DNA of 27,432 nucleotides from Larix sibirica (lineage: Eukaryota; Streptophyta; Pinopsida; Pinales; Pinaceae), in the NCBI GenBank assembly GCA_004151065.3, contig NWUY0304201288.1, positions 1-27,432 on the forward strand, read 5' to 3'. Of the stretch, positions 1-9,646 are shown piece after piece. The position numbers were made by a program, and so were the translations under genes. Position 1 is the stretch's first letter; the number at the start of each line of letters is the position of its first letter. The notes below the pieces were generated by a model that worked only from the letters and a program-made list of their open reading frames with translations, searched no databases and had not been told where the DNA came from.

Positions 1-690
1 GTGTTCGTCAAGCCTCGGTTTAGTTCGACCTCGGTTCCTCTCCCACCCCGGAAGCGGCGAGGTTCCCGCTGAACAAAAAAGCAAATGATGCCATCCCGCC
101 GATCATAGTGAAACGTTGTGAAATGGCCTTTTTTTGTACAAAAAAGATATATTTATGTATCGCAATGAGAAATGGTCTTGTTCCCCCTAAAAGTAGGTTT
201 TGCTCAAATAAAAACATCAACTGAGAAGATAATTTTTTGTGTCTTCACGGCCCAACAAAATATGATCTGCCCAGCAATAGGCAATTCATAACTATGACGA
301 ACCAGCAGCAGGACCGGACCGACTGCGTGCGTGCCCCGCCCACTTACTTAATAGCGTAAGCGTCCTTCCTTGTCAGTTCATTCCTCCTTGTTCTGTGAAT
401 AGCGTAAGCGTCCTCCTTCCTTGTTGGTCTCTTGGTAACTGGATCAAAACATATACAACCCTGCCAGGTATCTATCTGTGTTGCACCTAGTACCTATCCA
501 TGGGAGGATTTAAGTAGAATATGTTCCCAGCCAGCAATCCAATTCCTCCTAGCTTTGGCATCTCGCCTATCTGTTCGAAACGTAGTGAAATGGCATTATT
601 CCAAAATAATAATATAACTTTCAAGTGTACTTGAGGGTTTATATAAAAGAAGGTTTCAAAATATAGTTTCCAGAGAGCAAAAATGTAGAT
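1..690. other. Intergenic, no gene recognised
   Basis: No recognisable gene. Open frames here are at most 66 codons and overlap no conserved motif. The first 70 bases are GC-rich, with the word CCTCGGTT twice (13-20 and 29-36). The rest is AT-rich. The only clear structure is the direct repeat at 350-424, listed separately. Confidence 0.6.
350..424 (+). repeat. Two-copy direct repeat (AATAGCGTAAGCGTCC)
   Basis: AATAGCGTAAGCGTCC followed by TTCCTTGT occurs at 350-373 and again at 398-424. The second copy carries a 3-bp TCC insertion, so the copies otherwise match over 24 bases with a period of 48. The word AATAGCGTA recurs near 1305 and 21895, which suggests a short dispersed word rather than a purely local event. 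No function is implied. Confidence 0.8.
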
Positions 691-1435
691 CTAATGGATT
701 TCTCACGTCAAAGTTTTCCATCCTTCTATCCTTCCGACGAAGACGTCATCCGTCCCGACTTTATATCCTGGGGCAGTCTCTCCTTGATCTACCGAAGACC
801 CAATCTGTCGAACGGTCTAACCTTCAGATGGCCATCCATGTTTCATATGCGACGGGGACTCTTCTCTACGAGCCTTATTCTTATGGCTATTCTTTTGACC
901 TTATCCTTCCCCAACTAACTTGGTAACAGACCCCTATTTTGTAGGTTCTTCAGAGATAGGGATCTTCTTGCCTAATCTTCTTATTTATCTTATTTAGGAA
1001 GCATAAATTATGCCATATATTACTTTGAAATATTTTCTATTTATGATTTACCCCGCCCTTATCAACTTTGTACCAGCCCCCCAGCCTGGTCCCTATTTAA
1101 GATGGGAATTGGGAATCTTCTCCGCCTATGTTGATCCTCAACTTTTGTGTTTAGATTCTTTCGCCCATAAGAGAGGTTTATTCAGACAAGTCCCATCCTG
1201 CTATACTAGACAAAGGGTGAGGTGCGCAGCAAGAAGAGCGGCTCCACCCCGCAAAAAAACGAGGTTGAGGAAGGCGGCCCAATATCGTAATATCTATCTT
1301 CTTAAATAGCGTAAGAAAGAAATATAGTATAGTAATCAACCCACAGCTTGCAATTGGACAAGCTCTATGCGTCGACCCAAGTAAGAGAATTGACCAACCC
1401 CCTATCAATCGAATGAAGCGACCAACAGGGAGCAA
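691..1435. other. Intergenic with unsupported open frames
   Basis: Contains plus-strand frames of 74 codons (694-918, ending in a hydrophobic stretch that could span a membrane) and 99 codons (1010-1309, with an Arg/Lys-rich C-terminus), and an overlapping 85-codon minus-strand frame (1178-1435). None resembles a protein I know, and the overlap of opposite frames shows that stop-free DNA occurs here by chance. A GC-rich patch at 1218-1280 contains GAGCGGCTCC, whose reverse complement GGAGCCGCTC also occurs in repeat family F1 (26204-26227). Confidence 0.5.
1166..1174 (+). promoter_or_regulatory. CATAAGAGA, matches plant mitochondrial promoter core
   Basis: The nonamer CATAAGAGA matches the CRTAAGAGA core described for many dicot mitochondrial promoters. 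The dozen bases upstream (TTAGATTCTT) are AT-rich, which fits weakly. No recognisable gene follows, and a nonamer match by chance in 27 kb of both strands is quite possible. Confidence 0.2.
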
Positions 1436-2389
1436 GGTCGAGTTACGAGGGAAGGGACCTTACCTTATGGTCTGGAGAGTAAAGTCCACCTACCTATCGG
1501 AGTGAAGCTGGCATGCCCTTCAGTAAAAGTTGTTTGTCCTTCCTTGTTTTGATTTGACCGAAGGCTTTTAGTAAGGTCCAGTAGGTTCTCATATATAATA
1601 AATATAATCGTACAGATGTGAGAAGCGCAGTCTTTAACGATTATGAATTATTCGCAGCAGGTCTAGGGTTCGAGGAAACCCCCGCAAGTATAAGCACCAG
1701 AAGGTTGGTTCTAGGGAGATATTTCCAGACATGAAGTATACAAACCGAGGGAACCGCCCCGAACCAGTACAAAGTACTACTGACCTTTCTTTGTTTACAA
1801 TTAGGAGAGCAACTGCGGATGGTGAGCCTATTAGCTATTTACAGCCACTAGTAATATAAGCTATTGTCCCATATCTATTCCCTAGGTTAGACCAAAGCAT
1901 TATATAAGAATGACCAAAAGAGAAAGAAATTGGCCTCTAGACATTAACAATTTTGTCCATCCGTATAAAACACCAATAAGACACAAACAAAGAAAGCGCT
2001 AGGACCAACAAAGCACTGGTTATAGTTAGTCATACAAAGTACCATTAAGCGAGACAAAGCACAAATACGGTGAGTCAATGCTGTTGCGCCCGCTACCAGG
2101 TTGGGCTAGTCTCCGACCAATACCAATACAGATTATCATAATGTTCCAAACCGCCTAGAATGGGGGGTCAAAGGAAAGAGAAACTTGAGCAAGGAGTCTG
2201 CCTATGAACCTTCTTTAACCTAATGATGCAACCTCACCTCCTATATATGTATATTTCCTATCACGCATCTAAATTGAATACCCGCTGCGCATGGGGAGAT
2301 CGCCGTTGAAAATGCATACAGATGATGGGCATATCATATATAGAGGTGAAACGCACACTATATTCAATATAGTGCGTGTTAGTTACTCC
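1436..2389. other. Intergenic, no open frame of 60 codons
   Basis: No open frame of 60 or more codons lies on either strand from here to about 3.98 kb. I see no rRNA, tRNA or intron signature. The only structured element is the short inverted repeat at 2356-2374. Confidence 0.6.
2356..2374. repeat. Perfect 9-bp inverted repeat, 1-nt spacer
   Basis: CACTATATT (2356-2364) and AATATAGTG (2366-2374) are exact reverse complements around a single C. The flanks (ACGCA and CGTGT) extend the symmetry imperfectly. With a 1-nt spacer it would form a cruciform or a stem with a strained loop. No T-run follows, so it is not a bacterial-type terminator. In plant mitochondria such stems can stabilise 3' ends, but no gene lies next to it. 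Confidence 0.7.
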
Positions 2390-2960
2390 AACTGCGACTA
2401 TTGCATCGATAGGCTGGGTGTTGCCTGCCCATCATTGGTGGGATTAGTGCCTTATCCGAGTTGAGTTGTTCTTACCCATCCCATTCCAATCTGGCTTTGC
2501 TTGGTGGGGGGGATGAGCTCACCTTACCTTTGGCTGGCTTACCCATCCATGTATGTGTACTTAGACGCTACTAATATGCATTCCTAGGCGGACTCTGACC
2601 GGGCTAATCTAATCCCACCCAGGCGGACTTCTTCAATATAGCTTGATGGATACTGGTCACTGCTACCTTGGCTTATGCTGGTTCCTTGGTGGCTATGACT
2701 TGGATCTTGCTATCCTTGCTTCTTTGGATTTATGCGTGCTACCTATTGATCGATCCAGGCGCGGACGGAACAACGGATAGGTAGGCAAGCATCCCTGTGG
2801 TGGTAGAGAGCTAGCTCACTCAGCAATAGATTCATTATTACTTCATTTCCGTTATCTCCTAATTCCAACCAATGAATGACGATGGATCTGTAGATGGGCT
2901 AGCGATGGATTGATGAGAAATTGGTTAGCAGATGATTGGTGATTTGTGGAATCGGCTTTC
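2390..2960. repeat. T/G-rich low-complexity repeat tract
   Basis: The tract repeats words such as GGCTTGG, CTTGGAT, GGATACTGG, GGCTTATGCTGG and TTACCCATCC in irregular order. It grades at about 2840-2950 into GATGGATTGATGAG-like repeats. It resembles the tract at 19.9-20.2 kb, where the same CTTGGATAC word dominates. Copies are too diverged to give a fixed period, so this looks like old slippage-derived DNA. No open frame of 60 codons survives. Confidence 0.5.
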
Positions 2961-3089
2961 AGAGGATGAGAAATAAGTAAGTCTTTTTGGAGACATCAGT
3001 TTAGTCTCTTTGCTACACCTTAGCTTTATTGTCCATGACAAATTTGATTATGTGGTATCGCGCGTATATAAATCATCTGGACAAGCATC

Positions 3090-4380
3090 TTAGTCAGTAG
3101 CCGGGGTGGAGGTAGCAGATCCTGAAGCGTCTAGCTTACCGAGTTTCAGTTTCACTCGTTTCAGAAGCAGCACATGTAGCATTTGACCCAATGGGTTCCG
3201 TACTAGGTACAGTAGATTTTCTAGTTCCGGGTCAAGTGAAACCCCTTACTATTCCATAGCTGGTAGCGGAGTTCCTAATTTCATACCTAGTTTAGTTCGA
3301 TATTTCTAAAAAGCAGATCCTATTCCAATTGATCGAGTCGAATAATCTGTTGACCTCCCTGTTCCAGAACCAATGGTCTCCCTTCTAGGTCGATAACCAT
3401 AGCCCGTTCTAAGGCACAAAACAGGCTAAGCGCACAACAAAAGGCAAAGCGACCCGCCCAAGAGCAAAGAATGAAAGGAAAAGAACAGCTGCAGGATATG
3501 AGCCAGGTGCATATCCATATGGGTTGGTGAATGAAACCTTTACTGTGCAGGGGCCATCAATCCTACCAGGTTTGGTTACCGCGCCAATCCTTTAGTGGCC
3601 AATAGTTCTGTAGCAGGGAAGTAGTTCAATGGGGATTCAGCCAAAGAAGCGTGCATCTGAGCCACCAGCTTAAGAATCAGTTGTTTACCTTGAACCAATT
3701 AATCGAGTTTACCCATCAGCGAAGACAGAGATGGTAGTAGCTTCAGCACCAATTGCAAAGGTAGAAGTAGAGCCCAAAGAGGAGGCAGTAGTCTCCGATC
3801 TCCAAAGATTTCGTTTTTTCCGAGATGAGATAATATTTAAGAACTAATTGAGATTACCAAGGTAATTGTAACAGTTAGCAAACTATATGATAGGGTGGTG
3901 AAGAACCAAAAATTGATCCAGTTGGTCCAGCATCAGTAGTAGGGGCAACTTACCTTCGCTCAGTTTCATAATTCTAACCAGTGAATGGACCAGTCGGTCG
4001 ATCCAGTTGATTCATCAGTTTCAATGCCAAAAGATCCCCCGAACGTGCATTCACAGCCCCACGATATCAGTGACCCGCTCAAAGTGAACAATGGAAGTCG
4101 CATCAAGCATGTCCCGCGCTACAGGTATACCGCAACTACCGTAGCATTCTCTACTCCAGAACGCCATAACTCTGCATTTTGTTTAGTCAACTTGACCAAG
4201 TTGAAAATTCCTCTTCCTTATCAGTCGAGCGTGCTTCCGCACTCCTTGGTTGATAAATTCCGTATTTGCCGAGCTTTTTCCTATAATTAGTGACTAATGA
4301 AAAAGTGGGCACTGCTTCAAGAAAAGTGCCCTATCTACCTAGTTAAGAAGGCCTACTCACTCCAGAGAATTATTTTCAAG
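3090..4380 (+). pseudogene. Decayed Pro/Val/Glu/Ser-rich coding-like repeat
   Basis: Plus-strand triplets repeatedly spell related short peptides between stops. Examples are GVEVADPEA (from about 3107), PIPIDRVE (about 3327), LEPINRVYPSAKTEMVVASA and IAKVEVEPKEEAVV (about 3688-3792), KIDPVGPASVV (about 3911-3943) and DQSVDPVDSSVS (3988 onward). At DNA level the recurring core is close to CCAATTGATCGAGTT, and GTAGTAG also recurs. Stops and frameshifts separate the pieces, and no start is evident. This is either a degenerate minisatellite with a 3-bp rhythm or the ruin of a repetitive protein gene. I recognise no protein family. Confidence 0.3.
3985..4290 (+). CDS. Open frame of 101 codons, unrecognised
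   Basis: An ATG-initiated frame of 101 residues. The N-terminal third is rich in Ser, Pro, Asp and Val and belongs to the codon-periodic repeat described for this region. The C-terminal part (Phe/Leu/Ile/Lys-rich) resembles nothing I know. No ribosome-binding site is expected in plant mitochondria, and no promoter is evident. It is probably a surviving stop-free stretch of the decayed repeat rather than a functional gene. Confidence 0.12.
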   Translation: MDQSVDPVDSSVSMPKDPPNVHSQPHDISDPLKVNNGSRIKHVPRYRYTATTVAFSTPERHNSAFCLVNLTKLKIPLPYQSSVLPHSLVDKFRICRAFSYN

Positions 4381-4427
4381 TGCCTACGGAAGGATTAAAT
4401 GAAGTCTGATAAAAAGAATACCCCCTT

Positions 4428-5073
4428 TTATAGGGTCTTGCATGGGGGGGGTTGGAGGGCTCTTACCCTCGATATTCCCTTCGGCCATGGAAGGATTGGG
4501 GTAGTCCACCATCTATAGTCCTCGCGGGCTGCCCCGGCCAGCGGCGCTTCTTTCAGCTTCATTTTATTCGTGCTGGCCAAGTACTCACTATAAATATATC
4601 CCAATCCTATTCCCCTTGTAATAATCTCACCTGAAATACCAAAAAGTTTAGTGCACCAAGAATGAAACCCTTTCACCTGCTCCACTCTCTCAGGAGTGAT
4701 ACCAAGTGTTTTATATATAAAACTACTCACTCTTTGCGTGCTCGCCTCACAATCGGCAATACCAATTAGTAAAAACTAACTGATACTTCCCCTTCGAGCC
4801 TGCGGAAGAGGGCTTTACCCTCTTTACTACTACACTATATTGTTTCCCACAAATGAAAATAAGGGTATCCAAAAATTTGGTCATTACTACAGTACCACCC
4901 AGATCACGGAACGATAATATATAGAATTTCTCCCTATTTCGCTCCGCTTTAGTATAAAAGTGAGAAGAGACGACCGTACTCCAAATAAATGATCTACGGT
5001 GACTCTTTTGAGTATTAAAAAAATAATGATTATAACTTGCTCTTAACAGGGAGAAGTCAAGGGACATAGCCAA
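4428..5073 (-). pseudogene. Two minus-strand frames, possible frameshifted relic
   Basis: Reading the minus strand, an ATG frame of 108 codons runs 5073-4747, and a second frame of at least 100 codons runs through 4730-4428. The second frame is open further upstream, from about 4770 just after an in-frame TAG, so the two overlap by some 20 bases in different frames. One single-base shift near 4750-4770 would join them into about 210 codons. The listed start of the second frame is GTG. Composition is protein-like (balanced Gly, Lys, Glu, Ile, aromatic residues), but I recognise no motif: no LAGLIDADG, reverse-transcriptase or polymerase signature. Chance is possible. An 8-G run at 4444-4451 lies near the end. 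Confidence 0.25.
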
Positions 5074-6480
5074 AAATTACATTAGCAAGAGTAGCAAAAG
5101 TGGAATGAATGTTTGAAATAAGTAAGGTTATCTTGGGAAAACACGCGGAAGTTAAGGAACTGAGTCATTACTATTCAAATTATATGGGTTCACTGTGTAC
5201 AGCATGTTTGGTCACGTGTAGAGTCATGTAATAGCTAGTATAAGCATGAGCTAGTAATGTGGTAAATAACCCGTATATGGTGATTACACTATAAAGCACA
5301 GTCATTAAGCTTCACATAATCAAAGCATCTCTTTCTTACTACTGTATCACATAGTTAGTGTGTAAGATGAGCATGTGGTTACGGTATTACTAGTATTCAA
5401 GCTTATATAGTAAGGTAAGAGTTACTAAGCGTTATCATATCTATATAGCTAGTAGTTATGGTATTACTTATTTTGTTAATACCTTTGCAAAAGTAACATG
5501 AAACTAGTATGATTCCCATTAAAAGCTTATCTGTACTTAGTTAATCACGTGTATTGTTTACAGGAATCACTGTGTTTCAGAGCTTACCCCTTGTATCATC
5601 TTCAATATAACAGTAATTGTAATACGCAGGTTCAAGTCCAGTAATCATAGAAACCAAGCATAATGGTAATACTTATAGCTAATATGGGCAGGCAATGTGT
5701 TATGAATATTATGATGTCTATTGTGCTACTAAGTAATATTAATCAAACCTATATCATGATGCATATTAACCTATTCCATATCCAACAGCTGTAATGGGAA
5801 TAACACTATTTTCATAAGGTAAGTAGTTTTTCGTGTATTGGTTGTAATCAGTCTAAGCTCTTGTATGCATTACGGTTACATGGAGTTAGATCTATCTATC
5901 ATTCTCCTTATCTCTTTGTATCTAAGCTTGTGTATATTACTGATATGATATGAGTCTTATGTGATACATAAAGTTTATTTAACACATTTAAAGAAAGCTA
6001 TCCCTACGGTATTACTACTACTAGTATCATATCTTATGTTAATTACTAACCTTGCTTTAAAGTGAAACAAGCTGGATATACTGGGAGTTCTCCTATGTAA
6101 TATAAGTAGAAGTACCACCATATTCATTAGCTTATATGTAATGAGTCAGCATGTAACTAACACTGTATCTTCTATGGTAATCCTAGACCATAGTAGTCTC
6201 TTTAATTAATGTAACTGCTTTATTTCAATATAAAAAAGAGTGCATGCAATTTTACTTGGTATGAGCTTATACCCTTAATTAATACGTAATTCACATCTAG
6301 TCACTATCCATTAATGTGCCCACTTGACTTGTAGGGTTCTTAGTATATTCCACTATGTTTCAACCTCTCCCGAGGCATGATTTCTACTAAAAAACTTTTT
6401 AGTGGTGCTTAGAGTGTAATGTTAAGTGTACGTATGCATTCACAGCTATCACCTCGAACTTGACAACAAAGGGTTCGATC
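5074..6480. other. AT-rich gene-free block with recurring GGTATTAC
   Basis: There is no open frame of 60 codons on either strand over 1.4 kb. The block is visibly more AT-rich than its surroundings and reuses a small vocabulary: GGTATTAC at 5393, 5460 and 6008, GGTAATACTT at 5665, plus many TAGTATAAG, AGCTTATAT and GTAATG words. ACGGTATTACTA occurs at 5391 and 6006. This is a weak sign of old internal duplication. I see nothing functional. Confidence 0.45.
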
Positions 6481-7104
6481 CACACTTTGGAATTCGTCAG
6501 AGCTCTTAGACTATTTCAACAATGGAATTTGGTATGCTCTGCAACCCGTGGCAGAGCCGAGACCCTGAGCCATTCCATCAGGTAATACGAACTCTATGCT
6601 GCAGTTTGAATCCTTATCTCACTAATCTATTTGGTTATGCTTTTGTTTGTCTCAACTTCCTCTCATTTGCGGACTTCCTCGGATGGACTGTTCTTTTTCT
6701 CTTTGGTTCACCGTAAGCGTTAAGAGCTCGAATCCGGTCATACCACTTACTTCTATGTAATACTCGTCTGATTCGTGCTCCCCCCCCCCCTTGAGCCTCT
6801 TATCTTCTAATACAATGATGTTACAAGACAAAGTTCGGTGTACCAACAGCTTTAAGCGGTCTATGGCATGCCCCGAGCAGAAAAAGTTCCAAGCGCCACT
6901 TCCAGATAAAAAAGAACATCCTAAGTTACTTATCGGGTGGGGGAGCGTACCTCGGTCGAGCGGATTAGTACCTCATCCCCCTTTGGTATCGCGGGTTCGT
7001 GACCTCACCCCCCTTTCTGAATGTTTCTTTCTGATTTGCCCTAGCACCCTGCCTGGCCCACGTCCTACCACTGCTAGAACTAGGTAAGGATAAGAGAGAG
7101 CTGC
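6481..7104. other. Intergenic with C11 homopolymer and chance open frames
   Basis: Holds a 64-codon plus-strand frame (6522-6716, hydrophobic C-terminus), an overlapping 64-codon minus-strand frame (6652-6846) and a 98-codon plus-strand frame (6791-7087). None is recognised. A run of 11 C residues lies at 6780-6790. The stretch GCGGGTTCGTGACCTCACCC (about 6983-7002) is vaguely like the GAGTTCGTGACCCCGGTG core of repeat family F2 but too diverged to count. Confidence 0.45.
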
Positions 7105-7720
7105 TATTAAAGTGGCATCTCTGGAACTCGCATCTCCACGAGTTACTATATTATGTCACCATGGATACGTTGAACCTGCCTAAAGCCGCTAGTCGCAGGT
7201 GTTGATGCACTTGTTGGATCTCCCTGGTACTTATAATACTAGTGCATATCTACTCTATTTGAACTCACATATCTAAGTATGCATATATTATATCTGCTCT
7301 ACTTGTTAATGTATGATGTTTTCGTAGAGACGTTGAAACTTGAACTGGCATCTATACTTAGCCATAAAAATTATATCTACCACCTGTCGATGCTATGGCA
7401 GCAGCAGGTTTAAAGCGCTTTGATTTGCATAACCTGGAAGCAGCTGACCTATGCTCATAGTGCTAGCTTTGGTGAAAGCCAGATATAACATACTTTATTT
7501 TGCATAGAAACGTGTTCACCTATATGTGGCATCTCTACTTGGTTCATATATTATGTCACCATGGATACATTGAACTTGCCCAGAGTAGTGCCACCATATG
7601 AGTTCTCGGGCTAGTTGATGCTGTCGATCCACTAAAGCCTGGTGCCGTTGCCAGAGCTGGGCTAAGAGAATCCACGACTCTACTTGTATCCACGTTACGT
7701 AGATATATTATGTAGATAGA
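7105..7720 (-). repeat. F3 repeat block, minus orientation, with 70-bp direct duplication
   Basis: TATATTATGTCACCATGGAT occurs near 7147 and, with one change, near 7547, each followed by ACRTTGAACYTGCC and preceded by GTGGCATCTCT. The two copies (7109-7180 and 7525-7580) are therefore a diverged direct duplication with a spacing of about 400 bp. GCATATCTACTC (7233) and GGCATCTATACTTAG (about 7349) are reverse-complement versions of the GTAGATATGC core found at 13.7-16.6 kb. GATGCTATGGCAGCAG (7389) is nearly matched at about 18350 (ATGCTATGGCAGCAG). These ties define the family here called F3. Confidence 0.6.
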
Positions 7721-9027
7721 GAATTACTTGCAATAAACAAAGAGAAGTGGTTTCACCTACGGGGAAAGGCAAACCACCTAGACGGAAAAACAACAGCCGC
7801 TATATCCACAATAGCAGCCTAGCTCTAAAAGTCTCCATTGAGCCCCAGCGAACTATTCTACTACTTGGTAGGGTCCCTAGTTGTTAATATATTATATAGC
7901 ACATTTATACATTTAACCTTTCCATTTAAAGAAGTGGTAAATTAAGGAAGCAAGGTGGGCGTGTCAAGATGTAATAGAGAATGCAAATGAACGTGGCCTA
8001 TCAAATTATCCTTAGAAGGGATAACTTGTATATGACCTCCTATAAATCTGCCTAATCACGTCTCTGCCTTCTAACTTGTCTTGCAACCACTCAATCTATA
8101 TTGGGGAAAGACTTATTTCGCTCTACTAAAGCCAGTTAAAGCAGAATAATCAATATAGATAAATATATAGCTATTTTTAGCAATAACACACAGGAAAATG
8201 GGTTTTAACAACCACCTGGGTTTTAATAATTTGGAGTCATAAATGGTTGGATAATGAAGGATAAGGGCATTATAAGGAAGTCACGGCCAACTGTTGATTC
8301 TTTTTCCTCCCCAATAAATACGGGGGGAGACACCCCCACAAAAAGCTATACGTGTTTAGATGGGCTACACTACTTCCCACTACTTCCCACTGTGGGCCAC
8401 CCAACAGCAGTAAGTAGTTAACAGCGGCAGTCATGATAGGACACTAATAAAGACCTTAGGTCATGGGATTAAAGGCAGACCTTACTTAGTAGTAGGTCCA
8501 ACATGGAACTTACTGTTTGAACTAAGCTTGTATCTTTAGGCTCTATAGGCCATAGCCCTAAGACTTAGGCAAGTGTCCATAGGGAAGCTCGCCCAGTCCA
8601 ACAATAGGCTAAGACAAGGTGCTCAGGATCACCACTTAGTACCTCTTGAAATGTAACTGTTCCAAAGGAAAAATGAAACGTAGAGATGCTGGTATTGTAA
8701 GAGACAAGCTATATTTAAAGTGACATGTAGAGATGCAATTTGCATTTCTTTCTCTTAAGTCTAAAGTGCTCTCAAGTGCTAGTGTCTAGAGATAATCACT
8801 ATTAGTAGGATTTCAATCTACTAGATAGAACTTATATACTTACTTATTTACTTTTATGAGGATGAGACCCTCATTATCAGCTAGCCGCCCGGTAACCCAG
8901 CCCCCGATGTCCAACCACTTCAAGAAGGTTTTCCTTATATATAAAGATATATAAGTAAGTAGTCCCAAGCAACCTTTTATGGCCTGCACTCAACCTGTCT
9001 TGGTCCCACCCTAACACAGTAGACCTC
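7721..9027. other. Intergenic, no gene; short hairpin and small tandem repeat
   Basis: No open frame of 60 codons. Small structures only: CTCCCC (8307-8312) pairs with GGGGAG (8324-8329); TACTTCCCAC is repeated exactly twice (8371-8390); ATGCAATTTGCAT near 8711 is a perfect 6-bp inverted repeat around one T. CGTAGAGATG (about 8679) and TGTAGAGATGC (about 8705) are weak matches to the F3 core. Confidence 0.5.
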
Positions 9028-9297
9028 TTGAGACAATTACTCTTATTCTTATCTGCTTCTTTCTCTCGGCTAATGGGATCACCTCAATCAAATGGAAAAG
9101 GTCAACCTCTCCTTTTGGTCGAGTCCCTCCGGGTCGTAGAGATGCGAGTCCTTAAATGGGGTGAGGATACGAACCCACTCTCCCTATCGGTCGAGTCCTA
9201 TTTAAGTCAGAAGAAAATCCATTTATGTGCCCTGATGATAGGGGGCCTCGAAACCATCCAAATGAGAAGGGGCGAGGGGGTGAGGTACGTTAATTGA
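9028..9297 (+). CDS. Open frame of 89 codons made partly of repeat DNA
   Basis: An 89-residue frame, not recognised. Its middle third is translated from two inverted F1 copies and the three repeated GAGTCC words between and within them. The Leu/Val/Glu/Ser repeats in the peptide therefore reflect the DNA repeat and not a protein domain. Probably not a gene. Confidence 0.1.
   Translation: MRQLLLFLSASFSRLMGSPQSNGKGQPLLLVESLRVVEMRVLKWGEDTNPLSLSVESYLSQKKIHLCALMIGGLETIQMRRGEGVRYVN
9106..9198 (-). repeat. F1 repeat, two inverted copies
   Basis: On the minus strand, GGACTCGACCAAAAGGAGAG lies in 9106-9126 and GGACTCGACCGATAGGGAGA in 9178-9198. Both match the CTCGACC-N4-5-GGGAGAGG core seen on the plus strand at 12.1, 19.3 and 26.2 kb. 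A third partial word, GCGAGTCCTTAAA (about 9145), lies between them. Spacing between the copies is 72 bp. Confidence 0.65.
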
Positions 9298-9623
9298 ATC
9301 ACCCTAACTTTCAAATATATATATCATTATATATGTAATTACACCTTTCTTTTTTGTTTACATTCCTAAAAAGAAAATATTTCTTTATTATGTTGCCGTA
9401 AGCACAGTGAGCCCTACCTGCCGATCAAAACTAACAGGACATGGCATTGCAAGGCACAGGATAGATGGATCACCCCGTGTCCCCAACAACTGGTCACCCA
9501 AAGCTCCACGTTACCCTTTTTAGCCCAGTGTAACCTGCTGCAGGTCACCTCAGCACCCAGTTAGGGCCCAAATGCCCCAAGTTCTGTAATCAACCTGTTC
9601 CCAAATGAAATACATTACTGCCT

Positions 9624-9646
9624 GCGGGTTTCTATTATAAACCCGC
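9624..9646. repeat. Perfect 8-bp GC-rich hairpin
   Basis: GCGGGTTT (9624-9631) and AAACCCGC (9639-9646) are exact reverse complements around a 7-nt loop, CTATTAT. This is the most stable-looking short stem in the window. It is not followed by a T-run and has no recognisable neighbouring gene. A role as an RNA 3'-end stabilising stem, as known for plant mitochondrial transcripts, is possible but unsupported. Confidence 0.75.

Noticed and set aside
1010-1309. 99-codon frame with an Arg-rich C-terminus as a ribosomal protein
   Set aside because: Basic tail only; no resemblance to any mitochondrial ribosomal protein I know, and an 85-codon frame opposes it on the other strand.
5605-5660. tRNA-like 3' end at GCAGGTTCAAGTCC
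   Set aside because: The T-loop word is present but the T-stem does not pair (GCAGG against CCAGT), and no D-arm, anticodon stem or acceptor match is found upstream.
6440-6495. tRNA-like GGTTCGATCC
   Set aside because: No 5-bp T-stem forms around the loop and no other arms can be drawn.
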